Part shown: positions 36,161 to 48,800 of the stretch, in pieces
Numbering within the stretch: the stretch's first letter is position 1
Layout: each line of letters begins with the position of its first letter
Assembly: GCF_025399195.1 (NCBI RefSeq)
Contig: NW_026252128.1
Span: 62,001-126,000 of the forward strand
Direction: 5' to 3'
Origin: Umbelopsis ramanniana AG
Taxonomy: Eukaryota > Mucoromycota > Umbelopsidomycetes > Umbelopsidales > Umbelopsidaceae
Length of the DNA: 64,000 bases
Notes under the pieces: model-generated
What the model was told of the DNA's origin: nothing
Database searches by the model: none
The model's input: only the letters and a program-made list of their open reading frames with translations
Translations under genes and position numbers: made by a program

Positions 36161-37055
36161 ATGCCTGTTGACGCTACTCCCATTGATACTGTTGAGAAGG
36201 AAGAAGTTGCCTACTCTCATCCCAACAACGGTCAGTTGTCTGCTGCCACAGCTGCTCCTGCCCAACGAGTCATTGCCAACCCCGGACCTTTGGGTCTTTC
36301 CGCGTTCGCCTTGACCACCTTTGTGCTTTCCTTGCATAACGCTGGTGCTGGTCTTCCAGCTGACGGTCCTTCCGAAGTGGTTGTCGGTCTTGCCATCTTC
36401 TACGGTGGACTCACTCAGGTAAGACAGCTCAAAATTTGGAAAAAAGATTTTTTTTTTTTTGGAGCGGACGTAGAATGCAGCACCTATGGGAAAAATATTG
36501 CCTGGCTCTATGCGGGGACAGGCTTTAACCAATCCCAGACATCAACCACGTCCTCACTTTACAAACATGTGTACGAAATTGTGACACTAATAATTATGTC
36601 CTTCCTAATAGTTGCTCGCTGGTATGTGGGAGTTCGCTACCGGTAACACGTTTGGTGCTACTGCTTTCGCCAGTTATGGTGGTTTCTGGATGTCATTCGG
36701 TGCCATTTTCATTCCTGGCTTCGGTATTCTTGACGCCTACTCTACTGCCGCCGCTGGTGTCCTTGACCAGTCCCTTGGCATCTATCTTCTTGGATGGACC
36801 CTTTTCACCCTCATTATGCTTATTGCCTCCCACCGTAGCAACATGGGTCTCGTCTCTCTCTTCTTCTTCTTGTTCATCACCTTTGTCCTTTTGACCGCCG
36901 GAAAGTTCCAAGGCTCTCTCACTGTGACTAAGGCTGGTGGTGCTTTCGGAGTCATTACTGCTATCATTGCTTGGTACAATGCTCTCTGCGGTCTTTTGAC
37001 CAGAGACTCTTCCTACTTTGTTCTCCCCAACCCTAGCTTGAACCGTCGCGTCTAA
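36161..37055 (+). CDS. Acetate transporter, Gpr1/Fun34/YaaH (AceTr) family
   Basis: Exons 36161..36418 and 36612..37055 encode 233 aa. A polar N-terminus precedes [20 protein letters not shown] at residues 40-59, the family's NPAPLGL signature at the start of helix 1. Six hydrophobic segments follow, including [34 protein letters not shown] and [16 protein letters not shown]. Members (Ady2/Ato1, AcpA, SatP) carry acetate and related acids across the plasma membrane. The single intron has a long body (193 bp) and rejoins as [18 protein letters not shown], which is conserved. It is probably derepressed on acetate. The acetyl-CoA synthetase gene lies about 6 kb downstream. Confidence 0.93.
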
Positions 37056-37389
37056 AGCCATCACCCATAACCTCCTCCTCATTTCATCTATTAAACCCTA
37101 TAGCGGTTCCTTAATTGTACTACCCAAAGCAAATGTCATAGTAATAACTTGCCCTATTTCTATAGCCCACAATCATTTTCCCCCGATACTTTAAAATAAA
37201 AAAAAAGTAATATTTCAAAAAGTATTGTGTTTATTTTGCAAAACCCTAATTGGATGGAGTGGTTTCCTCGACTTCGATTGAAAAAGAGGATTTTGAGTGG
37301 GGGGAGAAATGGGTTTGGAAAAAAAAAAAAGAGAAAAGATTTTTTTTAAACATGCATTCGGAGTGGTTGGTAGTGGCGTGGGTTATCAA
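37056..37389. other. Convergent 3' region, 334 bp
   Basis: It lies between the stops of the acetate transporter and Kre33. A-rich runs near 37197-37207 and 37320-37330 fit overlapping 3'UTRs. Confidence 0.35.
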
Positions 37390-40300
37390 TTATCCTCGTC
37401 TTGTCTTCTTTGACATTTTGTTCTTGCCAACTTTACGATTGGCCTCTTTGGCAGCCATCTCTGCAGCCGATTCTGTTTTCCGTCGTGGGTTCTTCTTGGA
37501 ACTGTTCTGGTTGACGACAGACACGACGGATCGAACTTTGGTGTCGTTTTGGCTGGCTTTGATCTGATCTTCAGCGGCTTGCCAATCTTGATCTGTGCCA
37601 CCGATAGCATATTTCTTCAGATCCAACGAGTTTATGAGATCTCTTTGTTTGTCTTTGAGCCCCGCAATAGCTTGTTGTCCAGCTTCCTCTAAATCTTCAT
37701 CGAGATCCTCCTTGACGGGTTTCCAGGAATCCACATCTTGAATATCTCGTTTACCTTCCTCATCGTCCTCCTCGCGTGGTCGCTTGGCGGGTAATCCGGT
37801 TTCGGCTTCAATGGCCCTGGATTGCACTTCCTTGAAATAAGCACTGATTTTACGGACCGCCTTGATGAACAGCGCCAAAATTTGACTACTAGGTAAGCCC
37901 AACTCCGTTTCTAAATCATCCACGCTCTTGCGTTGCAGGCCAAGAGCCAACAAAATCGAATTTTGAACTCCCGACAACTTGACATGGCCAGCCATTTGAT
38001 CCTTGAACAAGAGTTCGCTGATGGTGGGGAGCATGTCCATGATGACATGGTAGTCCAACATGTTGTTTGAGTATGATTCCAAACGCTTGAGATCGTATGC
38101 ATTAAAGTACAGGTTCAACAAATCCTTGGTTAATCCTTGGGTGTTGTTATTGCTCTTGTTGGTACCAGCACTGGCTGCCTCCAAAAGGCTGAGGCCCGTA
38201 ACAGACGGGAAGGTACGGAATTGGTAGGAAAGGAGGTTGATGAATCGCTTCTTGAAGTCGCGAGCAAACGCATCCAACCAATCTTCGCTGGTTTGATTGA
38301 TCAAATCAGATGAGTTGAGGGTGTTGAGCATCACGCAGGTATGCTCACCCGTCAACTCATTAGCGGTTTGACGAAGGTAGAGGGGAACAAACCCAGATTT
38401 TTTCCAGAATCGGTGAAGTTGTTGAGTCAATCCGTAAGAGACACCAAGGTAATGGAGGCGAGTGGGCTTCTTTTCTGACAATCGCATGAGAAGAGGTGGC
38501 ATCTTACGAGGATCACGAATACGGACATCGTCGGTCAAAAGGTCAGCCTCCTCCAATTCATCATCATCAACACGGTGAACCTCTTCATTATCCTCATCCA
38601 TGGCATTTTCATCCAAGCTGGTGATTTCACCTTGGTAGAATGACTTGAGTTGCTCAAGGGCACGATGACCATAACCCATCTTGGCGTAATCAGGGTGAGT
38701 GGCGATACGGACAACACGAGCACCAGAAAGGGTAGCGAAATCATCATCTTGGAATTGTTGTGAGACGAGCCATGGAATAAGATCTCCTCCAGCACGTTGA
38801 CCTCTTGACAGACTGTTGATGACAGATTGCTTGGAGATTTCACCTTCCAAGCAGACTTGAATCACCACCAATGGATCAGGAAGACCAGAGTCTCCTTCAC
38901 GAATGGGAGGCAAAAGCACAAACAGGTGATGGGCAGGTGCATCACTCATAAGCTGCAAGTCATTGGGAGAGTTCTTGTAGTGACTGGCGACGTATAATGC
39001 CATCATGCGCTGCAAAAACGTTTCACTGACAGGGTGGTAGGAGAACAAGGTATCGCGGTTGACGTAGAAAAGTTCACATTCAGAAGGATGAGGGCAGCCT
39101 TGAATGTTCTTGGACACAATGGTAGCATCCAAGCAGAGCAACTTATTGAGCCATTTTTCGATAGGATCATTGACGCCATAACGAATGGGCTCCTCGAGCT
39201 TGATTTCGCGTAAACTACGTCCACCCACAGCAGCACCATTAATATCTGACGTGGCGGAATCTTTCTTGGATTTCAAATCACGACCCACAACAATATCCTC
39301 TCCAGAAGCATCCTTCAACGGACCTTCGGCCCTTCCGATAAATCCACGAGATTGTTCGCGCAGTTGCTGAATAAGCTTGAGGGAGAGGGATCGACCGGTA
39401 CCTTCATAACCATTGATAGTGGAAGCCATGAACACAAGATAAGGACCCAAAAGCTTCTTAACAAGAGGCAATGGAATAGCAGCAGCTTCATCAATGACGA
39501 CCAATTCAGCCTGACCCAAAACATGAGCATCTTGAGGTTGAATGTACTATAAATGAAAGGAGAGGTTAGGCATGAATGACTCTGTGGTTGTGTGCCGGTC
39601 TGCGAGATGAATGACCACGCAAAACAAAAACAAAAAATACATACTTGAATGGTCTGACGGTGTTGTCTAAAGATGTTAACTCGGACAATGGCCTTGTTGA
39701 ATGCAGGGTTGGTGGATTGAACAATGTCGTAATCCAAATGTTCTTCATAGTTGAGGGCATCAAAACCCTTGAAGATGAATTCAAAAAGAGTCTTCAAGTT
39801 TTCGGGACTTGGTGAGGTGACGAAAATATTGGAGTAACCATAGGCCACTGCAGCAGAGATAGCAATACCCAGAGCTGCTGATTTACCTCTACCTCTGGAA
39901 GCCGTCAAAGTGACAGTGCTTCTTAATGACTTTTCGGAAATGGCTTCAATGAAGGTGAGTAAAGCCTTGGCTTGGTCCAAGGTTTTGGCGGGTTTGATGA
40001 GGGAACCAATGGGCTCAGTATCAGCCAAAGATTCCTTAAGTTCCTTGAGTTCAATCTGCTCAGGTGTGATGCTCTCCTCTGGAGTTTTCAAAGGTGCAGG
40101 CTTGACGCTCTTGCCCATGGAAATAGGCAACACATTCAACTCGTCGTCCACCACCAAGCAGTTTTCGCAGTTACCCAAAGACAAGATGAATCGTTCGTTG
40201 AATCGAGCTGTCACGTCGTCATGAGCTTCTGTTCGGTATCTAGAATGGACGTCCTGGAGAAAAAAAGAGAACATAGAGTTAGTGGACGGCTTGCCATTGG

Positions 40301-40945
40301 CATGTGTGAAAGCTGAAATACACTCACCATCGTCATTGTGTACAATTGCTTGAGAGAGCTCATGGTCTTGAGAAGCAAGACAACCACACCACCTCCTTCG
40401 ACTGTCTCAATAGTTCTAGCGAGTGTGTTGGGAGTGATGGCTTCGAAATCCTGGAGAATACACATGCCGTAGGTGTTACCCAAAATCTTTTGTGTTTCCT
40501 TGTAGTAGGTATATCGGATATCGGTGACGGTAACAAAGAGCTCGAAAGGATCCTCATTGTTGGCTTCTCTAATGCCTCTCTTGATATCCTTCTTAATCTT
40601 TGCCTCTCTCTTTTTCCGATGACTGGTAAAGAAAGGTTAATTAGATTGGGTCGGAAGGGTGCGAAGGTTTAGTGTACGTACGTTGTGAATCCTAGTTCCT
40701 TCTTGTAACACCATAACACAGAAGGTCTAGCAGTAACTTGTGCTTGTGAAAGGAGCCAATGGAGATTGACAACCTGTTCGAGAAATGGGTTAGCGGTCTC
40801 GGGTTGGTTACAAATGGTGATCGTTCGCTTTGCTAACCTGATCCTTTCCCTTGTCACCAACAATGACAAAGAAAGAACGATGCTTGTTCTGCACACCGTT
40901 TTTAATGAGCGTATGAATACGAGAATCAATGACCTTTTTAACCAT
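37390..40945 (-). CDS. KRE33: RNA cytidine acetyltransferase (Kre33/NAT10)
   Basis: Five exons (40838..40945, 40682..40773, 40328..40622, 39645..40253, 37390..39546) encode 1086 aa, near the family's usual 1025-1070. Landmarks: KDQVVNLHWLLSQAQV at the N-terminus, ILGNTYGMCILQDFEAITPN, the Walker A helicase motif ASRGRGKSAALG, LVVIDEAAAIPLPLVKKLLG (Walker B), the GNAT fold region FATLSGARVVRIATHPDYAK, YLRQTANELTGEHTCVM, and a Lys-rich tail. The enzyme uses ATP and acetyl-CoA to make N4-acetylcytidine in 18S rRNA and in tRNA (Ser, Leu), and is needed for 40S assembly in the nucleolus. The ATG at 40945 matches the family start. Confidence 0.97.
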
Positions 40946-41105
40946 GATCTCGAAGTCTATGTGAACAAAAAAAAAAGGTAGGGCAATCACTTCAAAATTT
41001 CAGATGCTCCGCTCGCTAGTGGCTTGGCTGACAAGAAAACGCAGTCATGCATTCGAGTTTCTGCTCCTTTTTATTACAAGGTAAGGTTGTCGTGAACAAT
41101 ACTGT

Positions 41106-42624
41106 TTAGTTTTTGGTCCAGGCAATGTTGAATACACGCTCAAAGAACCCGTGATTGAAGTGATGTCCATTCCCTTGAGTGATCACTTGCACAACGTTGG
41201 GCTCATCGTTCCAAACACCTCCCGGCGTTTCCCAGGCACGAGGATCAATACAACTCATGCCTTTTGTATATTTACCAGCTGTCTCCACTCTCATATCATA
41301 CCATTTCCATGTCCAATACTTTTCCACATCGCCATTGACGATGTCAAGGAATAGAAGCACTGCAAAAGCATCGTATCTGAAGGGAAATAACAAAAGAGAT
41401 CACACGTTAGCATGTCACGATTTACTTGGACCGGCCGTCTCCATACACTTACGCAGCAATGTAATCCATATTGTACAATTCCTGGATGCTTTTGAAGGCA
41501 TGGATCAGAAAGCTGTTAATAAAGGTATTGAGCGGACCTTGACCGCGGAGGGGTAAAATGTATTTCTGGTAATCCTTGTCGTCGATACACCCACATTCAG
41601 CCGCTAAGTGTTCAAAATGCGTGAGTGTGGGGTCAGAGTAGACATCCATAAACATAAACTTACGATCAATGGGTAGTACGACAATATGCATTGGCGCCAC
41701 CTCGCCTTGGGAGATCAGATTGGCTCGAAGTGAGTTGTCTTCTCGATTAAATCCTTTGCTGGTGCTCATGACCAAATCAGCCGCAAGGGCATCCGCTACA
41801 AAGTTGAACTCGCCATAAGGTGTGACATTTCCTGCAACAAGCGCACTGAAAAAGCAGAGTCAGAGAGAGCTGATCAGGTTGGGTCTCAATCATGGTAATA
41901 GCACGTACCCGCCAAGGATGACGACGCTTTTGGCGCGAGAAAATGTCTTTGGGTCTCGCTGAATAGCCAAAGCCAAATTGGTCAGTGGTCCAATGGCAAT
42001 GATGGTCACAGACAAGGGTTCAGCCTTAGCAAGTTGATGAATTATTTCGTCAGCCGAGTCTCTCGGTGTGGTTTGAAAAGGTATATCTTTGGCTCCTTCG
42101 GTTTCAGCGGTATGTAAAAGTTGGCTTTCCCAGTCGGTGGGTGCGACATGTAGGCCCTTTGCATAAATATCACCTAGTCCGTCTTCGCCATGAAATTCTG
42201 TAGCAAATACTTGATCGCTCTCTAGAGGAGTCTCACGGCCTAATTGCCATTCGCCATGGTTGGAAATTGTTCTGCATCGCTACCCAAAAAAGAAAAGGTT
42301 TGACTTACCGACCGCGAGCACGGGCGACTGCTTGTGACCTTGGTAACCCTCTGTTGAATCATGGCGATACTGGGCGGCTATGACATCAAGGGTGGTGACC
42401 GCATTGCGCTTCACATTTTGAAGCGTGGTGTTTCCGCGCGTCAAGGTGATAGCCAGTACGTTTAACTCAGGCGACCTTAAAGCCAAGATCAAAGCTAGAA
42501 CATCATCAATGCCCTACAGGTCGGAAAACGGTCAGCGATGGGGTTTCTGTTATGGTACTGTTGTATCATAATGAAAGGGACTTGCAGGATCACAGTCTAT
42601 AATGACAGGGTGCTGTGGATGCAT
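41106..42624 (-). CDS. Inosine-uridine type nucleoside hydrolase
   Basis: Five exons (42586..42624, 42309..42513, 41909..42239, 41453..41845, 41106..41376) encode 412 aa. MHPQHPVIIDCDP joins GIDDVLALILALRS to make the DxDxxxDD calcium-binding motif. The first intron, which splits that motif, begins with GC rather than GT. FHGEDGLGDIY, PLSVTIIAIGPLTNLALAI, VVILGGALVAGNVTPYGEFN and NFVADALAADLVM are further family blocks. The C-terminus includes AAYDAFAVLLFLDI, in place of the classical H-D pair. The enzyme hydrolyses ribonucleosides to base and ribose in salvage; substrate preference is not clear. No signal peptide is present, so it is probably cytosolic. Confidence 0.88.
42514..42585 (-). other. 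GC-AG intron in the nucleoside hydrolase gene
   Basis: The 72-nt intron starts GCAAGT and ends CTGTAG on the minus strand. No GT donor nearby restores the DCDPGIDD motif, so the non-canonical GC donor is the simplest reading. Confidence 0.7.
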
Positions 42625-42965
42625 GTTATAAAATTTAATTGATGAACCGTGAGAAGGAGCGGAACTCGAGGTTGTTTAACTCTTCGACTTAAAGCCAGTT
42701 CGGACTGCCTTCCGGACCATCGACGGCAAACCCACGGGAAGTTGTAACGAATGTGTCACATGATAGCTTTCTACATGTACTTTGGACATCTTCTTTTGCT
42801 TGTTTTTACTTGTAAAAGTTTTATTGGTATTCCATTTGGTAAACCCTGGTCTCAAAATTTTTGATAGTACAATTGCATTTTTTTTATGTGAAACACACAA
42901 CTTTTAAAGATAGGGCGAACGAAGAGCAGTAAAAAATTAATGTGTGGGGATGTAGATGATTATGT
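42625..42965. other. Intergenic region, 341 bp
   Basis: It lies between the start of the nucleoside hydrolase and the end of acetyl-CoA synthetase, both on the minus strand. It serves as 3'UTR and promoter. A minus frame at 42676..42900 has no recognisable content. Confidence 0.35.
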
Positions 42966-45273
42966 TCAACCGTGAACCTTGGTGATCAAAGAGGGGATGA
43001 TACTGTAAAGGTAGAAGGAAATAGGTTAGAAAAAGGACTGTAATAAATGCAGCAGCTAGCTCATTACACTTACGAAGGATCAGCAAGAGTGGAGGTGTCG
43101 CCGAGCTCATGATGCTCACTGTTGACAATCTTTCTGAGAATACGTCTCATGATCTTGCCAGAGCGAGTCTTGGGGTGGTCACTGACAAGGTAGATACGCT
43201 TGGGAGTGGCGAAAGGACCAATGATCTTGCGAACTTGCAAAGTCAACTCCTTTTCAAGACCTTCAGCTTCCTCGACATTAGGCTTGAGAGTAACGAAAGC
43301 GTGGATGCATTGACCAGTCAAGTCATCATGGCCACCAATGACGGCAGCTTCGGCAACAGAGTGGTGAAGAACCAAAGCAGACTCAATTTCAGAGGTAGAA
43401 AGACGATGGCCGGAAACATTGATAACGTCTAAAAAATTTTACACAAATGGTTTTAGTTTAATTTTCCACCACCACCATCCTTAACCAAACGTTACTTACC
43501 ATCAACACGGCCACGAACCCAGTAGTAACCATCGATATCACGGGAAGCACCATCACCTGTGAAGTAGTAGCCAGGGTATGGCTTGAGGTAAGTCTCAAGG
43601 AAACGGCTGTGGTTGTTGTACACGGTACGGGCCATAGAGGGCCAGGGCTGCTTGACAGCCAAGACACCAGTGACACCATTACCCTCGATTTCCTTGCCAG
43701 TGTTGGGGTCGAGCAAGACGGGGTTGATACCGAAGAAGGGGAAAGTGGCGGAACCGGGTTTGGTAGCAATGGCACCAGGAAGGGGAGTGATGATAATGGA
43801 ACCAGTCTCGGTTTGCCAGTAGGTATCGACAACGGCGCATCGGCCCTTGCCCACCTTTTCGTTATACCAATCCCAAGCTTCGGGGTTAATGGGCTCACCG
43901 ACGGAACCAATCACACGAAGGCTAGACAAGTCGTGGCCATCCACCCACTTATCACCCAATCGACGCAATGCTCGGATAGCTGTAGGAGCAGTGTAGAATT
44001 GAGTGATCTTGTGTTTGGCAATCAACTCCCAGAAACGAGCAGGGGTAGGGTATGTGGGAGTGGATTCGAAAAGAACGGTGGTAGCACCCAAAGTAAGAGG
44101 ACCATAAACGATGTAAGAGTGACCAGTGACCCAACCAATATCAGCCATACAGGCGAAAATATCATCTTCATGGTAATCAAAGATATACTTGACAGTAGCG
44201 GCAGCTCCCAAAAGGTAACCACCGGTGGTGTGGAGAACACCCTTGGGGGTACCAGTGGAACCAGAAGTATAGAGCAAGAACAAGGGATCTTCTGCGTTCA
44301 TACGCTCAGGAGCACAGTAAGCTCTAGCCTTGTCCATCTCCTCATGCCACCACAAATCACGGCCAGCAGTCCAGGGGATCTCTGAGCCAGTGCGGCGGTA
44401 GACCAAGACACTGCTGACAGTGGAGCACTGAGCAAGGGCGTCGTCCACAATACGCTTGGTAGCAATGTTCTTACCACCACGACGACCTTCATCTGCGGTA
44501 ATGACCACTTTAGCAGATGCATCAACCACACGATCGCGAAGGGATTCAGCTGAGAATCCAGCAAAGATGACAGAATGGGGGGCACCAATACGAGCACACG
44601 CCAAAAGGGCAATCATGGCTTCAGGAATCATAGGCATATAAATGGCAACGTTATCACCTTTCTTCACGCCCTGAGCCTTGAGCACATTGGCAAGCTTGCA
44701 TACTTCTTGCAAAAGTTCACCATAGGTGATCTTTCTGACGTAATCTGGCTCATCTCCTTCGTGGATAATGGCGACCTAGCAAGAAGTGTCAATGATATGG
44801 ATGGATGTTTACCCCCCCCTTCGAAAAAATTCAAGGGCCATCTGGGTCACACTAATACAATGGTAAATAAACTCACCTTGTTAGGGTTCTTCAGTGCATG
44901 ACGGTCGACACAGTTATAACAGGCGTTCAATTCACCCTCCAAAAACCAAGCGACATCACCGCTTTCAAAGGAACCGTGACGGACTGTCTCAAATGGCTTA
45001 GACCAAGTAAGGAGTTCGTTGGCGAGCTGGAGTCCCCAAAAATCCCCAAGTTAGCTTCTTGGCCGGGAAGAGGGAATAAAATAATTAAAAAGAAAAAAAA
45101 AAACTTACGTTGCCAAAGAACTTATCAGGTTGCTCGACAGACTCCTTCCACATAGCCTTGTATTGGTCAAAGGAACTGACAAAGGGAGTAGGGCATTGGG
45201 CTGAATCGAGTAGTCTAGAAGGAACCGGGTGGATGGGATCGACTCGAGAAGTAGTATCGACTTGATCGGACAT
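42966..45273 (-). CDS. ACS1: Acetyl-CoA synthetase
   Basis: Five exons (45109..45273, 44877..45026, 43500..44775, 43074..43428, 42966..43002) encode 660 aa, the usual length. Motifs: [20 protein letters not shown] (AMP-binding P-loop), [68 protein letters not shown], and the C-terminal RSGKIMRR with the catalytic, acetylation-controlled lysine. It converts acetate, ATP and CoA to acetyl-CoA in the cytosol and nucleus. The last exon is only 37 nt and codes for [12 protein letters not shown]. The promoter region 45274-45857 carries GC-rich hexamers of the CreA type. Confidence 0.97.
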
Positions 45274-45857
45274 GATGGGATTTAAAAAGAAGAGAAGGGA
45301 GGAACAAGCAATCCCGTTCTACGATGCAATGTGCGTCTATTAAAAAAAATAATTGAAACGAAGCGGTCATCCATACCATCACTCACATCCAATCGCATTG
45401 CTTACCCGTGACTTTTTTAGAGATCATCTTCAGGCACCGCTTGGGATGAGTTTTTGGGGCGAAATGAGACCCTTAGCTTGGCTCGGCCCACTGCCAAATA
45501 TCGAAGTCGTCCCGCGGGCTGCCTACTTTATAGAGAAGCCAGGTTGAACTAGCTAGGGTTTCCATTGTCTGTCAATTATGTTAACTATTTCCCATTGTTC
45601 TTTCTTATCCCCTTTGCTTTTCTCTCTTTCTTTCTCTCTCTAGGTTGCAACTAAGTAGAACTAAAGTTCATTGGCATTCCGACAATCTGGGGGCGCCACA
45701 AGACCCACCCCACCCAATCTCCGCAGCCTGAATCTCTCTCCCACACAGTTCATATGATGCCCGGATATACAGGTTATCCACTTGCCCGGGACGCTTGAAT
45801 GTGGGGAAACATTTGGGGCGGTTTATTGTTTACAATAGTAGGAAGAATACGGGTGTT
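45274..45857 (-). promoter_or_regulatory. Promoter region of acetyl-CoA synthetase (584 bp)
   Basis: It sits between the ACS start and the stop of the intersectin-like gene. It holds CTGGGG (45687), CCCCAC (45708) and GTGGGG (45801), all compatible with SYGRGG, plus a strongly pyrimidine-rich block at about 45600-45645. No coding exon was seen. Confidence 0.4.
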
Positions 45858-48800
45858 CTAACGTCTAGATAGAACGGAGCTGGCCTGAGAAATGCGGGTC
45901 ATCCACTGTTTTTTCATACTGACAGTCGCTGCTTTCACCGAGATGACTAAATCCCCATACACAATCTGGAACCCAGTATCATCTGAAACGAAAACCGTCA
46001 GTACCATCCACTTCAATCGAAATGCAATGCAACGGCTATCACATACCTGCACCCAGTTTGGCTGAGCCTCGTACATGAATGCGGTCAGTCGGCATTGGTT
46101 CTTTGTACAACGTGTACAGATAACCTTGTGGGCTCAATCCTCTTATGGGTTGCGCCAGAATGAGCATATCGTTAAAGAGACAGGCGTGAAGCTTTCGTCC
46201 ACTTTTGGCCTTGTACAACGGCCCTTCCATCATGAATTCACGGCCAGCCCTTTCGATGGACTACAATGGGGGGATGGGGGGTGAGTGACGCTGTGGAGAC
46301 CAAAAACCAGAAAATTCTCAAGGGGGGCAGGCAATCTGACCCCACAAAGCATGTGGAATTGGATTCTTACCTCTAAGCCTTCTAGGTCCACCAATCGGCT
46401 TAATTCTGAAAGTTTTTGCTTGTTTTCATGCTTGCGGGCTGCTTCGTTGACATCCTTAAGAACTTCTTCAGCTTTCTCAATGGCATCGGCAACCATGCTG
46501 TAGTCATGATGGTACTTTGGCGTAGAGTGCAATATCTGGAGAGAATAGGAAAGAGAGGCACGTGATTAGTTTAAGGTTTTACTTGGGCGGTTAATTTGAC
46601 ATGTCACTCTTCAACTAACCTGCCGTAAGAGAAGTGGATATCGGGTGATACGTTGCATGGGCTCCAGTAGAAAACTGGAAAGATCTAAAGAGCGACACTC
46701 TGGACGACTCTGACATGACTAACATGTGAAGTAGGAGATGAACGGGTGAGAATCAAATGGTATGGGTCAAAGGCAGAGTGAGATACTTTTACCTTTAAGA
46801 AAGCGGCAAACACCTTGTCTTCATCCCGTTTTTTCTGTAAAAAGCGGCTGGCGGCCGACTGATTTCTACAATACGTTTGATAGCATTTGAGATTTTCAGC
46901 CTGGAGAGGGTAATGGACACGTCAGTTCACAGAAGGTAGTGCATATAATGACTTTTTCCCGTCCCTTCTACTTACGTGGGTCAAGAAAATATCGCCAACC
47001 GCACTAACGAAGTTGGCCCCTTCACGTTCACGATCCTCAAGATCGCTAAGAATTCCCGTATTACATAGCAGCAAGTCCTCTACATTTGAAAAGATAATAT
47101 TCTGAGCATCCGGTGAAATATACTGGCTGGACGAGGCGTAAAATACCTAGATGGGTTTCACAAAGGCAAGCCGTTTCATGTTAATAAATTAATACTACAC
47201 CCATCTTACGTTAACAAACTGTTCACCACTTACATTCACAATAAGCTGGAGATCTCGCAGATAAGTTCTCTCCGTAACGATAAGCTCGTAAATAGCCTCC
47301 TGTCGCTTACGTTCCTCAGGACTAACGTTGAGCAGTTCCTTTTCATCCATGGTATTGGCCCATGTATTAAGTACGTTTGGAGAATCAGGTCGGACGATAA
47401 TAGGGCTACCGGATCGCACAGATGTCGGTGCACTGATAGGCCCGCTAACAATGACACTGGCATTACTAGCCGCCCTCCTGCGACCGATTCGGAGATTTGG
47501 TGAAGCACTGTGTATCACTGGGGATGAAGGAGCGGACCGTCCAGCCGTTTTGTTGGTAGGCGTCGAGCGAGATGAGGACATGGTGATAGGCGGTGATAAT
47601 GATCGGTTATCGAGCATGGGTATATTATGTTGTGGTTTGGGTTGGTGTACAATGATATCTGGCACACTGTCTTTTCTTCGATCAGGGGAATCTGTATACA
47701 CGGACAATTTGTGAGCTCAATGAAACAATGGAAACTGCAGATTCCAACCGGGTCTCTGGTTTTTTTTCTTTCTCTGGTTTTTTTTACCTTGTTTCTTTTC
47801 AATGACCTCTACATACGTGCGAGGAAAGTAACCGGCCTCGTTGGTAGCATCGGATGTACCAAACCACCACTCGCTGTCCTGATCCTGGAAAGGTTGACAT
47901 GTGACAGTTTGGCCTCCTTCGAAGGACAAGTCGTCATCCCGGACGCCTTTGAACTCGTAGAGTGTTTTGACTTTAAAAGCTGTAATACATGGATGGAATT
48001 GAAAGACAAGGAGAGAATGTTGGATGAATGATGTCTTTCCATGTGACTGTTAAACTCGGTTTTCATTTTTTTTTTACCTTTCTCGACAACCTCACAATAG
48101 GTACGTGGAAAGAAGCCGCAGTTATTCGTCTTCAGCGATGTACCATACCACCAATCGCTATCAGTATCTTTGGAAGGGTGTGCTTTGACGATTTCATCTT
48201 CTGTAAATGACAAGTCATCGGGTCGAGTACCGAGATAGTCGTATAATGCCTTGACTCGATAGACTGATTTGAAGAGCATCGAACGGGGTGGAAAGGGAAT
48301 GGAAATGGGTCGAATGAAAAAAAAAAAAGAGTGACGGTATTAAAGATAATCAGTAAAGAAGGAATAACCCATACTTGTTATACCACAAAACAATGAAACT
48401 CACTGGTCCTGAAATCCACTTCATCGTCCAAGTCAGTGCCAAACCCAGCCGTGCCAGCGGTGGTATTAGTGTCTGGCACCTCAGACTCCGATTCAGTTGC
48501 ATATTCGGATTCGGAATCATCGTCCGATGTTTCTTTTGCAAGGGGTGATGGTCTGCTATCAAAAGAGAAAGACGTGGGGAAGTGTTTGGCTTGACTGAAG
48601 TCAGTGGAATTTCGAGTTCGTCGTTCTTCGCGGTTAAGATCGGTTGACCAGATACCCTCCTCCTTGGCCTGTTCCATCATCTGTTGTTTCTTTTCTTGTT
48701 CAGCAGCCGCCAGTTTTTGTCGTTCCTCTTCTTCAGCTGCTGCTTTGCGTTGTCGATCCAGTTCTTCTGCTTCTTGACGTCTTTTTTCGGCGGCTGCGTT

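Noticed and set aside
43609-44385. 258-codon plus-strand open frame
   Set aside because: It lies fully antisense to the main exon of acetyl-CoA synthetase; codon bias on the sense strand explains the lack of stops.
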